From Nesterenkonia alkaliphila (lineage in GTDB: Bacteria; Actinomycetota; Actinomycetes; Actinomycetales; Micrococcaceae): 64,000 nucleotides of DNA. The notes beneath the pieces are model-generated. The model was not told where the DNA came from, did not search any database, and worked only from the letters and a program-made list of their open reading frames with translations. The translations under genes and the position numbers were made by a program. The stretch lies in assembly GCF_009758175.1 (NCBI RefSeq), contig NZ_WRPM01000051.1:1-64000 (forward strand), written 5' to 3'. This document shows, one piece after another, positions 1 through 9,039 of this stretch (its first letter is position 1; the number at the start of each line of letters is the position of its first letter).

Positions 1-780
1 GCCGAGCAGCGCGCCGCCCGGTTCGCGGAGTTCGCGGAGCGATTCGACCGGCTCAGCACGCAGCACCGGCAGGAACGCGCCGAGGTCGAAGCCACCGCGC
101 AGGCGGCGACCCAGGCTGCTGAGCAGCTGCGCGAGAGCATCCACGGCCCGCTCCGAGCAGCGGCCTTGACGGACGCACAGGGAGTCCTGCGCCTGGCCGA
201 CGCGCAGGAGCGGGCCGGGCAGCGCGTGCGGGCAGCGGGGCTGTTCGCGCGGCGGAGCGCCCGGAAAGAGCACGCCACCGCACAGCACCAACTCACTGCC
301 GCCCGCGCCCACCTCACCCGCGAATGGGGAAACCCGAGCACGCTCTACACCGGGAACATCGCGCAGTGGGCAGACGCCGCAGCCGCCCGCCGCACGGACA
401 CCGATCCGCGCGTCGCCCAAGCTGACCAGAACGCGACCGCCGCACGTGAACGCCTCCCAGCCGTAGACGCCGAGCAGCGGCGGGCGAGACAGCGACTCGC
501 CGCGCTCGTCTACGGGGCCGAGCGCGTCCGAACTGACCCCGTGCGCGCTGAACTCAACATGCCCGCCCGTGACGCCGCCACCTGGACAGCGAAAGCGCGG
601 CGCGATGGCGCCGAGGCCGCGAAGCTCACCGCGATGACTCCCACGGAGGCCGGGCAGTACCTCGATACCCGCGCCGCCGCCGAGGCGGCGCGAGCGCAAC
701 GCGAGCGGCAGATGCGCGAGGCCGCGCGCACGCATGAGACCGCAGACCCGTACCGGCCAGGGCCAGGCCTCAGCCTGTAG
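1..780 (+). CDS. C-terminal part of a probable conjugative relaxase (partial)
   Basis: The reading frame is open from the first base, so the gene begins outside the window; about 259 residues are visible. The visible part is almost entirely Ala/Arg/Glu/Gln-rich helix with heptad-like stretches, as in the C-terminal tails of actinobacterial MobF/TraA relaxases carried by integrative elements. No catalytic motif lies in the visible part, so the family call rests on composition and context: a zeta toxin pair, an excisionase-like protein and an integrase follow, in the order usual for such elements. It could instead be another coiled-coil mobilization protein. It ends 57 bases before the stop codon of the convergent zeta toxin gene. 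Confidence 0.45.
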   Translation, partial: AEQRAARFAEFAERFDRLSTQHRQERAEVEATAQAATQAAEQLRESIHGPLRAAALTDAQGVLRLADAQERAGQRVRAAGLFARRSARKEHATAQHQLTAARAHLTREWGNPSTLYTGNIAQWADAAAARRTDTDPRVAQADQNATAARERLPAVDAEQRRARQRLAALVYGAERVRTDPVRAELNMPARDAATWTAKARRDGAEAAKLTAMTPTEAGQYLDTRAAAEAARAQRERQMREAARTHETADPYRPGPGLSL

Positions 781-836
781 GTCTGAGCGGCGAGACAGCA
801 GCATTTAGCACGTGGAACGATTCCGGGCGCGTTCCC

Positions 837-1871
837 TCATCTGCCGAGGCTCGGGCCGCGCCGATCGACGCCTTGACGCTCGCCCGTAGTCGGTTGTCCG
901 ACGTCGCGGGGTGGCCTGGGCGGGAACGTGCCGGAAGGGAGGCGATGTTCCAGATCGAGCTGGCGGCGCTGATGCTCGTGGAGCAGGAACTGCGGTGCCA
1001 TCGCGCGATCGGAGAGGATACGGAGCATCTGTGCCGCGTCGTCTTGCAGGCGAGCATATGTCGGGGCGGTATGCGTGCCGAGGTAGCCCGGCCTCTGTTT
1101 CGCTCGCGCGTAGACGGCTGAGTAGTCCTTCAACCACTGAGCGGCCAAGCCAGGTGACAGCGGCCGCTGCTGCTCGTGTCGGAGGGTGTGCGCTGCGACC
1201 GGCTCCCGTTCCCATTCCCCCGCGGCATCCCGGTGGTTGTCGAAAAGCGGGGCTTCGCGGGAGAACACCCGCACTCGCGCGATGTGCGGGAGCGCTTCGA
1301 GCGCCAAGAGCACCCCGGCCGACCCGGCGAGGGCGGTTTCGTGCGCTTCCGGCGGTGTCCACCGGCCGGGCTCGTTCGGGCCGTCGCCGAGGGATCGCAT
1401 CTCGACCGACAGCCGCGACACCGGAGCCGGGGTCGCGACGGCGACGACTTCGACCCGATATCCGGCCTTGGCGAACCGGGCCGCGGTGCCGGTGACCATG
1501 CCCGGGTCGCGGAAGGTGCCTTCCAACAGCACCGAGTAGCGATGCGAGAGTGCGTGATCCAGGGCGAGCTTCACGAGCCCGCCCGAGACGGGAGCGGTCG
1601 CCGCGGGCATCTCGAACGGGGCCCGGGTCGCGAGCCGCCGGAAGTCGGGGTGGTACTCGCGGAGGTCGTCTCCCGTGATCTCGACCAGATCGTCCGCGAC
1701 GTGCTCGGCGAGGATCGCGCGCTGGACGCGGGTCTTGCCCGCTGCGGGCTGCCCGCCCAGGAGCACGAGCACCGGCTGCTCCTGCGAGGCGTGACCTGCG
1801 AACAGGTCATCCCGGGCCTCCTCCTCGAAGACCCGGCGCAACCAGGCACTGCTGCCGACCGTTTCGGTCAT
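837..1871 (-). CDS. Zeta toxin family kinase
   Basis: Predicted 344-residue zeta-type toxin. Family members phosphorylate UDP-N-acetylglucosamine or related nucleotide sugars and block cell-wall synthesis when the antitoxin is lost. The sequence shows a P-loop GGQPAAGKT at residues 39-47, then ITGDDLREYHPDF and LLEGTFRDP, matching the conserved zeta core. The C-terminal ~100 residues are an Arg-rich extension. The start chosen is the ATG at 1871, which overlaps the stop of the upstream gene as ATGA and so shows translational coupling; a longer frame starting at 1907 would run into the antitoxin gene. It is the toxin half of an addiction module on the integrated element. Confidence in the family is high; the substrate is inferred. 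Confidence 0.85.
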   Translation of the reverse strand: MTETVGSSAWLRRVFEEEARDDLFAGHASQEQPVLVLLGGQPAAGKTRVQRAILAEHVADDLVEITGDDLREYHPDFRRLATRAPFEMPAATAPVSGGLVKLALDHALSHRYSVLLEGTFRDPGMVTGTAARFAKAGYRVEVVAVATPAPVSRLSVEMRSLGDGPNEPGRWTPPEAHETALAGSAGVLLALEALPHIARVRVFSREAPLFDNHRDAAGEWEREPVAAHTLRHEQQRPLSPGLAAQWLKDYSAVYARAKQRPGYLGTHTAPTYARLQDDAAQMLRILSDRAMAPQFLLHEHQRRQLDLEHRLPSGTFPPRPPRDVGQPTTGERQGVDRRGPSLGR

Positions 1872-2158
1872 GCAGTGGCGGGGAGGGCGAGGTTTTCGAG
1901 TCGCCACACCTCGTTCTGCGCGATGATCTCGGCCCGATCCTCCGGGTTCAGCACGCGCGCCTGCTGCTTCACGAGGCGACGCCTGGCAACCCAGTGGCCA
2001 CGATCTTCATCGTCCTTGGCGTTGCGGGCGAGGTTCAGTAGGCCTGCGGACAATACCGAGGCGTTGTGGCGGGCGATGTCGTAGAGCATGGCATCGGAGA
2101 TTCCCCTGTAGTCCGGCCGGGCCTGCGGGGCAGGGGCGGTCAGGATGGTCTGGCTCAT
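1868..2158 (-). CDS. Putative antitoxin of the zeta toxin
   Basis: A 96-residue charged, mainly helical protein whose stop codon overlaps the zeta toxin start as ATGA. Position, size and coupling are what is expected of an epsilon-type antitoxin, but I do not recognise the Streptococcus epsilon family in it. A central DIARHNASVLSAGLLNLARNA segment is followed by a basic helix rich in Arg and Lys. A plausible ribosome binding site (GGAGGAAC) precedes the ATG. The function is inferred from its partner. Confidence 0.65.
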   Translation of the reverse strand: MSQTILTAPAPQARPDYRGISDAMLYDIARHNASVLSAGLLNLARNAKDDEDRGHWVARRRLVKQQARVLNPEDRAEIIAQNEVWRLENLALPATA

Positions 2159-2252
2159 CGGCTGTTCCTCCGTTCCTGAACCCTCAGTCTACCGCCGCAG
2201 TCTGACCGTGCCCAGGGCGGTGCCGAATCGGCACACCCGCACCCGTGGCCGT

Positions 2253-2474
2253 TCAGGAATCGCGGCCAGGGGTGTCGTCGGCGAACAGGGCGAGGAACTT
2301 CTCGCGCGGGATCACGATGCGCCGCCCGAGTCTCACCGAGGGGATCGTGCCGTCGTTGATGCTCGTGGTGATCGTGCGCGGATCGACGCCGAGCGCTTCG
2401 GCGGCTTCCTTGCGGGTGATGACGAGACTGCGCCGCCCGCGCAGGTCTTCCATATCGAGAGTGCTCTGCCGCAT
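2253..2474 (-). CDS. Excisionase-like helix-turn-helix protein
   Basis: A 73-residue protein with the winged-helix layout of AlpA/Xis-type excisionases: ITRKEAAEALGVDPRTI forms the helix-turn-helix at residues 19-35, followed by the wing GTIPSVRLGRRIVIPREKF. Such proteins bend DNA near attachment sites and steer the integrase toward excision, or act as small repressors. The ATG at 2474 was chosen; a GTG two codons upstream is possible. It is divergent from the XRE regulator and integrase, leaving a ~100-base shared control region. The assignment as excisionase rather than repressor is context-based. Confidence 0.7.
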   Translation of the reverse strand: MRQSTLDMEDLRGRRSLVITRKEAAEALGVDPRTITTSINDGTIPSVRLGRRIVIPREKFLALFADDTPGRDS

Positions 2475-2571
2475 GATCACACCATCCGTTCCAGTCCGCG
2501 CGCGAGAAGGTGCCCACCAGACTAGATCCACGGGTCTTGCGCTGTCAAGTATCGCAGTGTACATTTCTTGC

Positions 2572-3225
2572 ATGGAAACAGAACGAGTGCGGGGCAACCC
2601 CGCAGGAATCACGAACACGCACGTCGCGAATAACATCCGCGCAGCCCGGCAGGCGATCGGGATGGACTTGCGCACGCTCTCCGACGGGATCGCCGCCACC
2701 GGGCGCAAGCTCTCCCCATCGGGCATCAGCAAACTGGAGGCCGGGGATCGCCGGGTAGACGTGGACGACCTCACCGTCATCGCGTACCTGCTGCGCACCA
2801 CCCCCGCCGCTCTCCTCACGCCCCCCGAGGGGCAGACGACGCTTACCGGGGTGCCCGACGAGTTCGAGCCGGAAGAGATCGACCGGTGGATGCGCGGAGA
2901 ACTCGTGCTCACCGACGAGGGCCTGTTCAACTACTGGCAGCAGGAATGGGTGATCTGCACCGACCGCATCCACCACCTCGAAACCACGCTCGCCGGTATG
3001 ACCGCACCCAGCCCGGACGATCCCGAGAAGACGCAGGCGCACCCCAAGACCATCGCCGCCTACCAGGAGCGGTTGGAGACGGCGAGAGCACGAGCACGGG
3101 TGATCCGGGAGCGGGGTGTGCAGCTCGACCCGGAGGGGCGCGTGTTCAACGCGGCCGACTACATCGACAATTATCCCCAGACTCACCAGCCCGGAAAGAC
3201 GACCGCGAGGAGCAGCTTGTCATGA
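2572..3225 (+). CDS. XRE family transcriptional regulator of the element
   Basis: A 217-residue protein. Residues ~15-80 form a lambda-repressor-like helix-turn-helix domain (NNIRAARQAIGMDLRTLSDG, then SPSGISKLEAGDRRVDVDDL). The rest is helical with no recognised domain. It probably controls integrase and transfer genes of the element. The ATG at 2572 is preceded by a short AT-richer stretch and no strong ribosome site. Its stop overlaps the integrase start as ATGA, so the regulator and integrase form one coupled unit. Confidence 0.8.
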   Translation: METERVRGNPAGITNTHVANNIRAARQAIGMDLRTLSDGIAATGRKLSPSGISKLEAGDRRVDVDDLTVIAYLLRTTPAALLTPPEGQTTLTGVPDEFEPEEIDRWMRGELVLTDEGLFNYWQQEWVICTDRIHHLETTLAGMTAPSPDDPEKTQAHPKTIAAYQERLETARARARVIRERGVQLDPEGRVFNAADYIDNYPQTHQPGKTTARSSLS

Positions 3226-4490
3226 CCCCGAAGAAGCCACCCGCGCCAGAGCAGAGCGACGGGGGTGAGAAGCAGCAGCGGCGTTCCCGCTCTCGGCAGC
3301 CCGGGTCGATCCAGGCCTACGACACCGACCGGGGCAAGCGGTGGCGGTTCCAGATCTACGTCCTGAAAGACCCCGAGTATCCCGAGATGGGATCGCGCCG
3401 TCTCACCCGTTCCGGGTTCACGAGCACCGACGAGGCCAACGACGCCTTGCAGGAGGCGTTGAAGCAGCGCAAGCAGAACGAGAAGTTCGGCAACAAGGTG
3501 CCCACCCTGGGCGCGTACGCGGATGAGTGGGGGGCGGGCTTGAAGCTCGCAGCGTCCACGATCAAGGGCTACAAGAAGATCATCCGCAACCACATCAAGC
3601 CCCAGCTCGGCACGATCCGGCTCGACAAACTCACCGCGACCAGGATCGCCCGCCACTATCGCGACCTCGAAAACCACGGCCGCAAAGACGAGTACGGCAA
3701 GGGCAAGCCCTTGTCGGCCAACAGTGTCCACAAGGTGCATGTCGTGCTCGGTGCGATCCTCGATGCCGCGATCGACGACGGACACCTGACGGTGAACCCG
3801 GCGAAGAAGAAGCGCACCGTCAAGGCCCCGACCACGAGCGAGGTACGGGCCCAGAAACCCGAGATCGTCACGTGGACAGCCGAGCAGTTGCAGACCTTCC
3901 TCACCTGGAACCGCGACGAGCGTGAAGACGAGCTGTTCCCGCTGTGGCGCCTCATCGCCTACACGGGGATGAGGCGCAGTGAAGCCCTCGCGCTGAAGTG
4001 GAGCGACCTCAACACCAAGACGATGCGGGTCAGCATCCGCCGCGCGGTCGATACCGACGACTGGACGAAGACCAAGCCCCCGAAGACCGGCAACGCCCGC
4101 GTGATCGACGTGGACGAAGACACTCTGAAAGTGCTCGCCTCCTACAAGGTCGCCCGCGCGGAACTCTCGTTCACGCTCGCCAAGGCCGACGCCTACATCT
4201 TCGGAGACGACGACGGGAAGCTGCGCTCACCCGACGCGATGACCAGCCGCTGGGATCGCCGCATGAACTGGCTCACCAAAAAGTACGACACCATGCACCG
4301 CGTCACGATCAAGGGCCTGCGCCACACCCACGCGACCCTGCTGCTGGAGATGGGCGTGCATCCCAAGGTCGTCCAGGAGCGCTTGGGGCACTCAACGATC
4401 ACGACGACGATGAACATCTACTCCCACGTCACCCCGACCATGCAGAGGTCGGCCGTAGACCGCTTCGCCGCCCATCTCGGACAGGCTTAG
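3222..4490 (+). CDS. Tyrosine site-specific integrase
   Basis: A 422-residue phage-type tyrosine recombinase that integrates and excises the element. An N-terminal AP2-like arm-binding region (residues ~30-85) is followed by a SAM-like core-binding domain (~95-200) and the catalytic domain. The catalytic residues are visible: Arg in TGMRRSEALAL (~251), GLRHTHATLL (~364), the LGHSTI histidine and the nucleophile Tyr in MNIYSHV (~400). It is coupled to the XRE gene by an ATGA overlap. The gene ends 79 bases before the 3' end of a tRNA-Leu, the classic position of an integrase next to its attachment site. Confidence 0.93.
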   Translation: MTPKKPPAPEQSDGGEKQQRRSRSRQPGSIQAYDTDRGKRWRFQIYVLKDPEYPEMGSRRLTRSGFTSTDEANDALQEALKQRKQNEKFGNKVPTLGAYADEWGAGLKLAASTIKGYKKIIRNHIKPQLGTIRLDKLTATRIARHYRDLENHGRKDEYGKGKPLSANSVHKVHVVLGAILDAAIDDGHLTVNPAKKKRTVKAPTTSEVRAQKPEIVTWTAEQLQTFLTWNRDEREDELFPLWRLIAYTGMRRSEALALKWSDLNTKTMRVSIRRAVDTDDWTKTKPPKTGNARVIDVDEDTLKVLASYKVARAELSFTLAKADAYIFGDDDGKLRSPDAMTSRWDRRMNWLTKKYDTMHRVTIKGLRHTHATLLLEMGVHPKVVQERLGHSTITTTMNIYSHVTPTMQRSAVDRFAAHLGQA

Positions 4491-4569
4491 CACTTTTTCT
4501 AGCACTTCCAACGAAAAAGGCCCCCGACCCGGAGTTTAAAACTCCTGATCAGAGACCATTTTCCATTCG
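4491..4569. other. Probable attachment-site region of the integrated element
   Basis: The 79 bases between the integrase stop and the tRNA-Leu 3' end are the expected location of one element/chromosome junction. They contain a 15-base palindrome GGAGTTTAAAACTCC at 4531-4545. The exact core cannot be set because the other end of the element lies left of the window; the core probably extends into the tRNA 3' half. Confidence 0.5.
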
Positions 4570-4653
<84 letters not shown>

Positions 4654-4841
4654 ATCGGCCCCCGTTATCCCGGCTTCCACCGGGTCCCTGAGGACCTGAT
4701 GCTGTTGAAAACAGCGAGAGCCATCCTAACCCGATAATCCCCTGGGGACCTAATCGCGGCGTTATCCGCAGGCTGGGGCGGGTGCTGCCAGGGCTTGAGG
4801 AGCAGCTAACGGAACACCAATGCACGATTAGACTTGGACGG

Positions 4842-7800
4842 ATGTCTGCCGCCACCCGCACCTCTGCCGTCTTCACCGCTGAGGACCTGAACTACCCGGA
4901 ACATCTGCCGGTCACCAGTGAGCGGGACACCATCCTTCAGGCGCTGCGTGAGCACCAGGTGATAGTGATCGCCGGAGAGACCGGCTCCGGCAAGACCACC
5001 CAGCTGCCCAAGATGCTGCTAGAGCTGGGACTGCATGAGCAGGGGCTGATCGGCCACACCCAGCCGCGCCGGCTGGCTGCCCGCACTGTGGCCGAACGGC
5101 TGGCCGAGGAGTTGGGCAGCCAGATCGGCAGCACCGTGGGCTACCAGGTCCGCTTCACCGCCGAGGTGGGCCAGGACACCTCCGTGAAGCTGATGACCGA
5201 CGGCATCCTGCTGGCCGAGATCCAGCGGGACCCCCAGCTGCGGAAGTACTCGGCGATCATCATCGACGAAGCCCATGAGCGCAGCCTGAACATCGATGTG
5301 ATCCTCGGCTACCTCAAGCGGATCCTCCCGCAACGTCCGGATCTGAAGGTGATCGTCACCTCCGCCACCATTGACCCGGAGCGGTTCAGCGAGCACTTTT
5401 CGGCAGCACCGATCATCGAGGTCTCCGGCAGGACCTACCCGGTGGAGATCCGCTACCGGCCGGTGGTGGACCTCGATGAAGCTGCTGAGGATGCCTCAGC
5501 CGCTGACCGGGATGAGGCAGATGCCATCAGTGAGGCCGTGGTGGAGCTCGCCGATGAACCGGACGGGGACATCCTGATCTTCTCCCCCGGGGAGCGGGAG
5601 ATCCGAGAGGCCGCTGAGGCCCTGAGTGAGACTGTTAGACATCACCGGAGGCTGCAGGGCTCTGAGATCCTGCCGCTGTTCGGCCGGCTCTCCCTACAGG
5701 AGCAGAAGCGAGTATTCACCCCGGGTGGGCGGCGTCGTATTGTGCTGGCCACCAACGTCGCTGAGACCTCCCTGACGGTGCCGGGCATCAAGTACGTGAT
5801 CGATACCGGCACCGCCCGGATCTCCCGGTACTCCACGCGCACTAAGGTCCAGCGCCTGCCCATCGAACCGATCAGCCAGGCCAGCGCCAACCAGCGGGCC
5901 GGGCGCTGCGGGCGCACCTCCGACGGCATCTGCATCCGGCTCTACTCTCAGGAGGATTTTGAGGCCCGGCCGGAGTTCACCGATCCGGAGATCCTGCGCA
6001 CCTCGCTGGCCTCAGTGCTGCTGCAGATGTCGGCCATGGGCATCACCCGCAGCCCGCAGGAGCTGCTGGAGTTCCCCTTCGTGCAGAAGCCGGAGGCCAA
6101 GGCGGTCAACGACGCCGTGCGCCTGCTCACCGAGCTCGGCGCCCTGGAGCCCTCCGGCCGGGTGACCGGCACCGGACGGCGGATCTCCCAGCTGCCGGTG
6201 GACCCTCGGCTGGCTCGGATGATGGTGGAGGCCTCCCGCCGGGACTGCCTCACCGAGGTCACCGTGCTGGTGGCCGGGCTGTCCATCCAGGACGTCCGCG
6301 AGCGCCCCACCGAGCAGCGCGATCAGGCCGATGCCCTGCATAAGCGGTTCGCAGATGAGAAATCCGACTTCTCCGCGCTGCTGAATCTGTGGCGATACAT
6401 CGGTGAGCAGCAGGCCGAGCTGTCCTCCAGCCAGTTCCGCAAGCTGTGCCGCCGCGAGCACCTGAACTGGCTGCGCATCCGCGAATGGCAGGACCTGGTC
6501 AACCAACTGGGCGAACTGGCCCAACAGGCCAAGCTCTCCCCCCGGCGCATCCGCGCCCGGGACACCGCCGAGCATGTGGCCAAGCATGATGAGATCCACA
6601 AGTCCCTGCTCGCCGGGCTGCTGAGCCATATCGGGCTCTACACTCCCCGGACCCGCGAGTACCAGGGTGCCCGCGGGGCGCGGTTCGCCATCTTCCCGGG
6701 ATCCGGACTGTTCAAGAAGAACCCTGAGATGGTGATGGCCGCCGAACTGGTGGAGACCTCCAGGCTCTGGGCCCGCACTGTGGCAGCCGTGGACCCTGCC
6801 TGGGCTGAAGAGATCGGCGGGCATCTGGTCAAACGCAGCCACTCCGACCCTGTCTGGTCCGCCAAGCGGGGTGCGGTGGTGGCCACCGAGCGGGTGACCC
6901 TCTTCGGGGTGCCGATCGTGGCCGACCGCAGCGTGCTCTACGGCAAACTGGACCCGGAGTTCGCCCGCGCCGAGTTCATCCGCCATGCCCTGATCGAAGG
7001 TGACTGGAACACCCGCCACCACTTCGACAAGCGCAACCGGGCCCGCTTCAAGGAGATCGCTGAACTCGAGGAGCGCACCCGGCGCAAGGACCTGCGTGCC
7101 GCTGACCACCACCTGATGCAGTTCTTCGCCGAGCGGCTGCCCGAGCACATCACCTCCCAGCGGGCCTTTGACGCCTGGTGGAAGAAGGCCCGGCACGAGA
7201 CCCCGGAGCTGCTGGACCTGCCGGAGGCCACACTGATGGCCCCCGAGGCCGAACAGGTGGACCTGGAGGCCTTCCCCGAGCACTTTGCCCACGACGGGCT
7301 GAGGCTGGAGCTCACCTACGCCTATGAGGCCGGGGTCACCGTCCGGGTGCCGGTGCTCTTCCTCAACCAGCTGCAGCCGCACCGCTTCGAGTGGTTCATC
7401 CCCGGCCGGCGCACTGAGATGATCACTGCGCTGATCCGCTCCATGCCCAAGCAGCTGCGCCGGAACTTTGTGCCCGCCCCGGATGTGGCGGCCCAGGCGC
7501 GGGAAGCCTTGGAGGCTGAGGACTCCGCCCACACCCCCTTCCGGCCCGCCCTGGCCAGCGTGCTGCGCAGGCTCAAGGGCGTGGTGGTGGACCCTGCGGA
7601 TCTGGACATGGACTCGCTGCCGGACCACCTGCGCTTCACCTTCGCTGTGGTCAGCGAGCGCGGCCGCGTGTTGGACTCCGGATTTGACCTGGAGGAGCTG
7701 CAGATCCGCTTCAGCGGGGAGAACCGCGAGGCCATCCAGCGCTCGGTGAGCGGCTCCGGCGGCTCCAGCGGGTCCAGCGGGTCCGGAGGGTCCAATGCTG

Positions 7801-8810
7801 CTCAACCCCGCACTCCTGGGGACCCCCGCCCATCGAGTGGTGAAAAGTCCCCGCCAAAGACCCCCTCTGAGCTCTCGATGGCGGGGGGATCTCACCACTC
7901 GAGTGCCGGGGTGGACACCTCAGCGCGAAACCAGACCAGCTGGAGCTTCGGGGATATCCCGCAGCAGGTCACCAGCCGGGCCGCCGGCCAGGAGATCACC
8001 GGCTACCCAGCGCTCACCCCGGATGAGGCCGGGGTGCGGCTGACCATCACCGGCTCCCCCGGTGAGCAGGCCCGCACCCACCGCCGCGGCGTCGTACTGC
8101 TGCTCAGGCATGTGCTGCCCAGCCCCCAGCGCTATGTGGTGGAGCACCTGAGCAACCGGGAACGGCTGGCCTTCGGGCAGTTCGCCCAGGATGCAGACAC
8201 CAGCACGGATGAGCTGGTGGCCGAGGCGACCACGGCGGTGCTGGACCACCTGGTGCCGGCGCAGCTGCCGTTCACCGCCGGGGAGTTCGAGCAGATCTCC
8301 CGGGCGGCTCGCGCTGAGCTGATCGAGACGGTGCTCAAACTCACCGATGTGCTGGCTCAGGCACTCACACTCAACACCCAGGTGCGCGCCCGGCTGGGCT
8401 CGGTGAAGTCCACGGCGCTGCGCCCGGCAGTCTCGGATATGCAGGCGCAGCTCGATCAGCTGGTCTACCCAGGCTTTGTGGCCGCCACCGGTTACGCCCA
8501 GGCCCAGCACCTGCCCCGGTATCTGAAGGCCATGCTGGTGCGCCTGGACCGGCTGGAGGCTGGTCAGGGCGTGGCCAAGGACACCACCGATATGCAGCAG
8601 GTCCAGGAACTCGAGGATGAGTACGACGCCGCCGTGGAGGCTGTTCCGCCCCAGCTTCCGGTGCCTGCCGACCTGGCTGCCGTGAAGTGGATGATCGAGG
8701 AGCTGCGGGTCAGTCTCTTTGCCCAACAGCTGGGCACGGTTCCTGTGGGCTCAGTCCAGACGGTCAGCGCCAAGCGCATCCGGCGGGCGATCAAGCAGGC
8801 CAGCGGATAG
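4842..8810 (+). CDS. hrpA: ATP-dependent RNA helicase HrpA
   Basis: A 1322-residue DEAH-box helicase, the usual HrpA length; family members act on RNA and rescue stalled or collided ribosomes. Motifs in order: Walker A GETGSGKTT (~45), DEAH (~141), SAT, NVAETSLT and QRAGRCGR, then the HA2/OB region and the long C-terminal DUF3418 domain (last ~550 residues). The ATG at 4842 lies 7 bases after a TAGACT -10 box, so the mRNA is probably leaderless; an upstream in-frame start at 4782 is less likely. Residues ~970-1030 are an abnormal Gly/Ser/Pro-rich insertion encoded by a large DNA palindrome. The gene stands alone beside the tRNA. Confidence 0.95.
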   Translation: MSAATRTSAVFTAEDLNYPEHLPVTSERDTILQALREHQVIVIAGETGSGKTTQLPKMLLELGLHEQGLIGHTQPRRLAARTVAERLAEELGSQIGSTVGYQVRFTAEVGQDTSVKLMTDGILLAEIQRDPQLRKYSAIIIDEAHERSLNIDVILGYLKRILPQRPDLKVIVTSATIDPERFSEHFSAAPIIEVSGRTYPVEIRYRPVVDLDEAAEDASAADRDEADAISEAVVELADEPDGDILIFSPGEREIREAAEALSETVRHHRRLQGSEILPLFGRLSLQEQKRVFTPGGRRRIVLATNVAETSLTVPGIKYVIDTGTARISRYSTRTKVQRLPIEPISQASANQRAGRCGRTSDGICIRLYSQEDFEARPEFTDPEILRTSLASVLLQMSAMGITRSPQELLEFPFVQKPEAKAVNDAVRLLTELGALEPSGRVTGTGRRISQLPVDPRLARMMVEASRRDCLTEVTVLVAGLSIQDVRERPTEQRDQADALHKRFADEKSDFSALLNLWRYIGEQQAELSSSQFRKLCRREHLNWLRIREWQDLVNQLGELAQQAKLSPRRIRARDTAEHVAKHDEIHKSLLAGLLSHIGLYTPRTREYQGARGARFAIFPGSGLFKKNPEMVMAAELVETSRLWARTVAAVDPAWAEEIGGHLVKRSHSDPVWSAKRGAVVATERVTLFGVPIVADRSVLYGKLDPEFARAEFIRHALIEGDWNTRHHFDKRNRARFKEIAELEERTRRKDLRAADHHLMQFFAERLPEHITSQRAFDAWWKKARHETPELLDLPEATLMAPEAEQVDLEAFPEHFAHDGLRLELTYAYEAGVTVRVPVLFLNQLQPHRFEWFIPGRRTEMITALIRSMPKQLRRNFVPAPDVAAQAREALEAEDSAHTPFRPALASVLRRLKGVVVDPADLDMDSLPDHLRFTFAVVSERGRVLDSGFDLEELQIRFSGENREAIQRSVSGSGGSSGSSGSGGSNAAQPRTPGDPRPSSGEKSPPKTPSELSMAGGSHHSSAGVDTSARNQTSWSFGDIPQQVTSRAAGQEITGYPALTPDEAGVRLTITGSPGEQARTHRRGVVLLLRHVLPSPQRYVVEHLSNRERLAFGQFAQDADTSTDELVAEATTAVLDHLVPAQLPFTAGEFEQISRAARAELIETVLKLTDVLAQALTLNTQVRARLGSVKSTALRPAVSDMQAQLDQLVYPGFVAATGYAQAQHLPRYLKAMLVRLDRLEAGQGVAKDTTDMQQVQELEDEYDAAVEAVPPQLPVPADLAAVKWMIEELRVSLFAQQLGTVPVGSVQTVSAKRIRRAIKQASG
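7821..7915. repeat. Large imperfect palindrome inside hrpA
   Basis: Arm 7833-7855 (TCGAGTGGTGAAAAG followed by TCCCCGCC) matches the reverse complement of 7880-7902 at 19 of 23 positions by eye; the first 11 bases match exactly. A second nested pairing joins CCCCGCCCATCGAG with CTCGATGGCGGGG. The palindrome is translated in frame as a Ser/Pro/Gly-rich linker, just after a run of GSGGSSGSSG-type codons. Confidence 0.8.
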
Positions 8811-8832
8811 GGCCGGTTGGTATCATTTTGGT

Positions 8833-9039
8833 ATGGCTATGACGCTGAGGCTCCCGGAGGACACAGACCGCAAGCTCGAAGAGCTGGCGGCGAGCCGGCA
8901 TGTCTCGAAGCAGTCGCTGATCATTCAGGCCACCGAGAAACTCCTGCAAGAGGATGAGAACAAGCGCAAAGTGGACCGCGCCGTCGACTACACCTTCGAG
9001 CGCTACGGCAAGGTCGTGGAGCGGCTGGCCGATGCCTGA
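8833..9039 (+). CDS. Ribbon-helix-helix (CopG-type) antitoxin
   Basis: A 68-residue antitoxin. The N-terminal strand MTLRLPEDTDRKLEELA and the helix SKQSLIIQATEKLL form a ribbon-helix-helix DNA-binding domain, and the acidic/basic C-terminus would wrap the toxin. The start is ATG 8833, 6 bases after a TATCAT -10 box, pointing to a leaderless mRNA. The start region carries a direct repeat TTGGTAT...TTGGTAT (8816-8835), a possible operator for autoregulation. The stop overlaps the next start (TGATG), so it is coupled to the Doc-type toxin. A CopG-type rather than Phd-type partner for Doc is noteworthy. Confidence 0.85.
   Translation: MAMTLRLPEDTDRKLEELAASRHVSKQSLIIQATEKLLQEDENKRKVDRAVDYTFERYGKVVERLADA

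Noticed and set aside
911-1495. Long plus-strand frames opposite the zeta toxin gene (also 1176-2084)
   Set aside because: They are antisense to a gene with clear zeta motifs and have no domain likeness; high-GC DNA gives such frames routinely.
6012-7898. A 628-residue minus-strand frame opposite hrpA
   Set aside because: Composition is Gly/Val/Leu/His-rich low-quality shadow of hrpA codons; no domain, and hrpA motifs are unambiguous.
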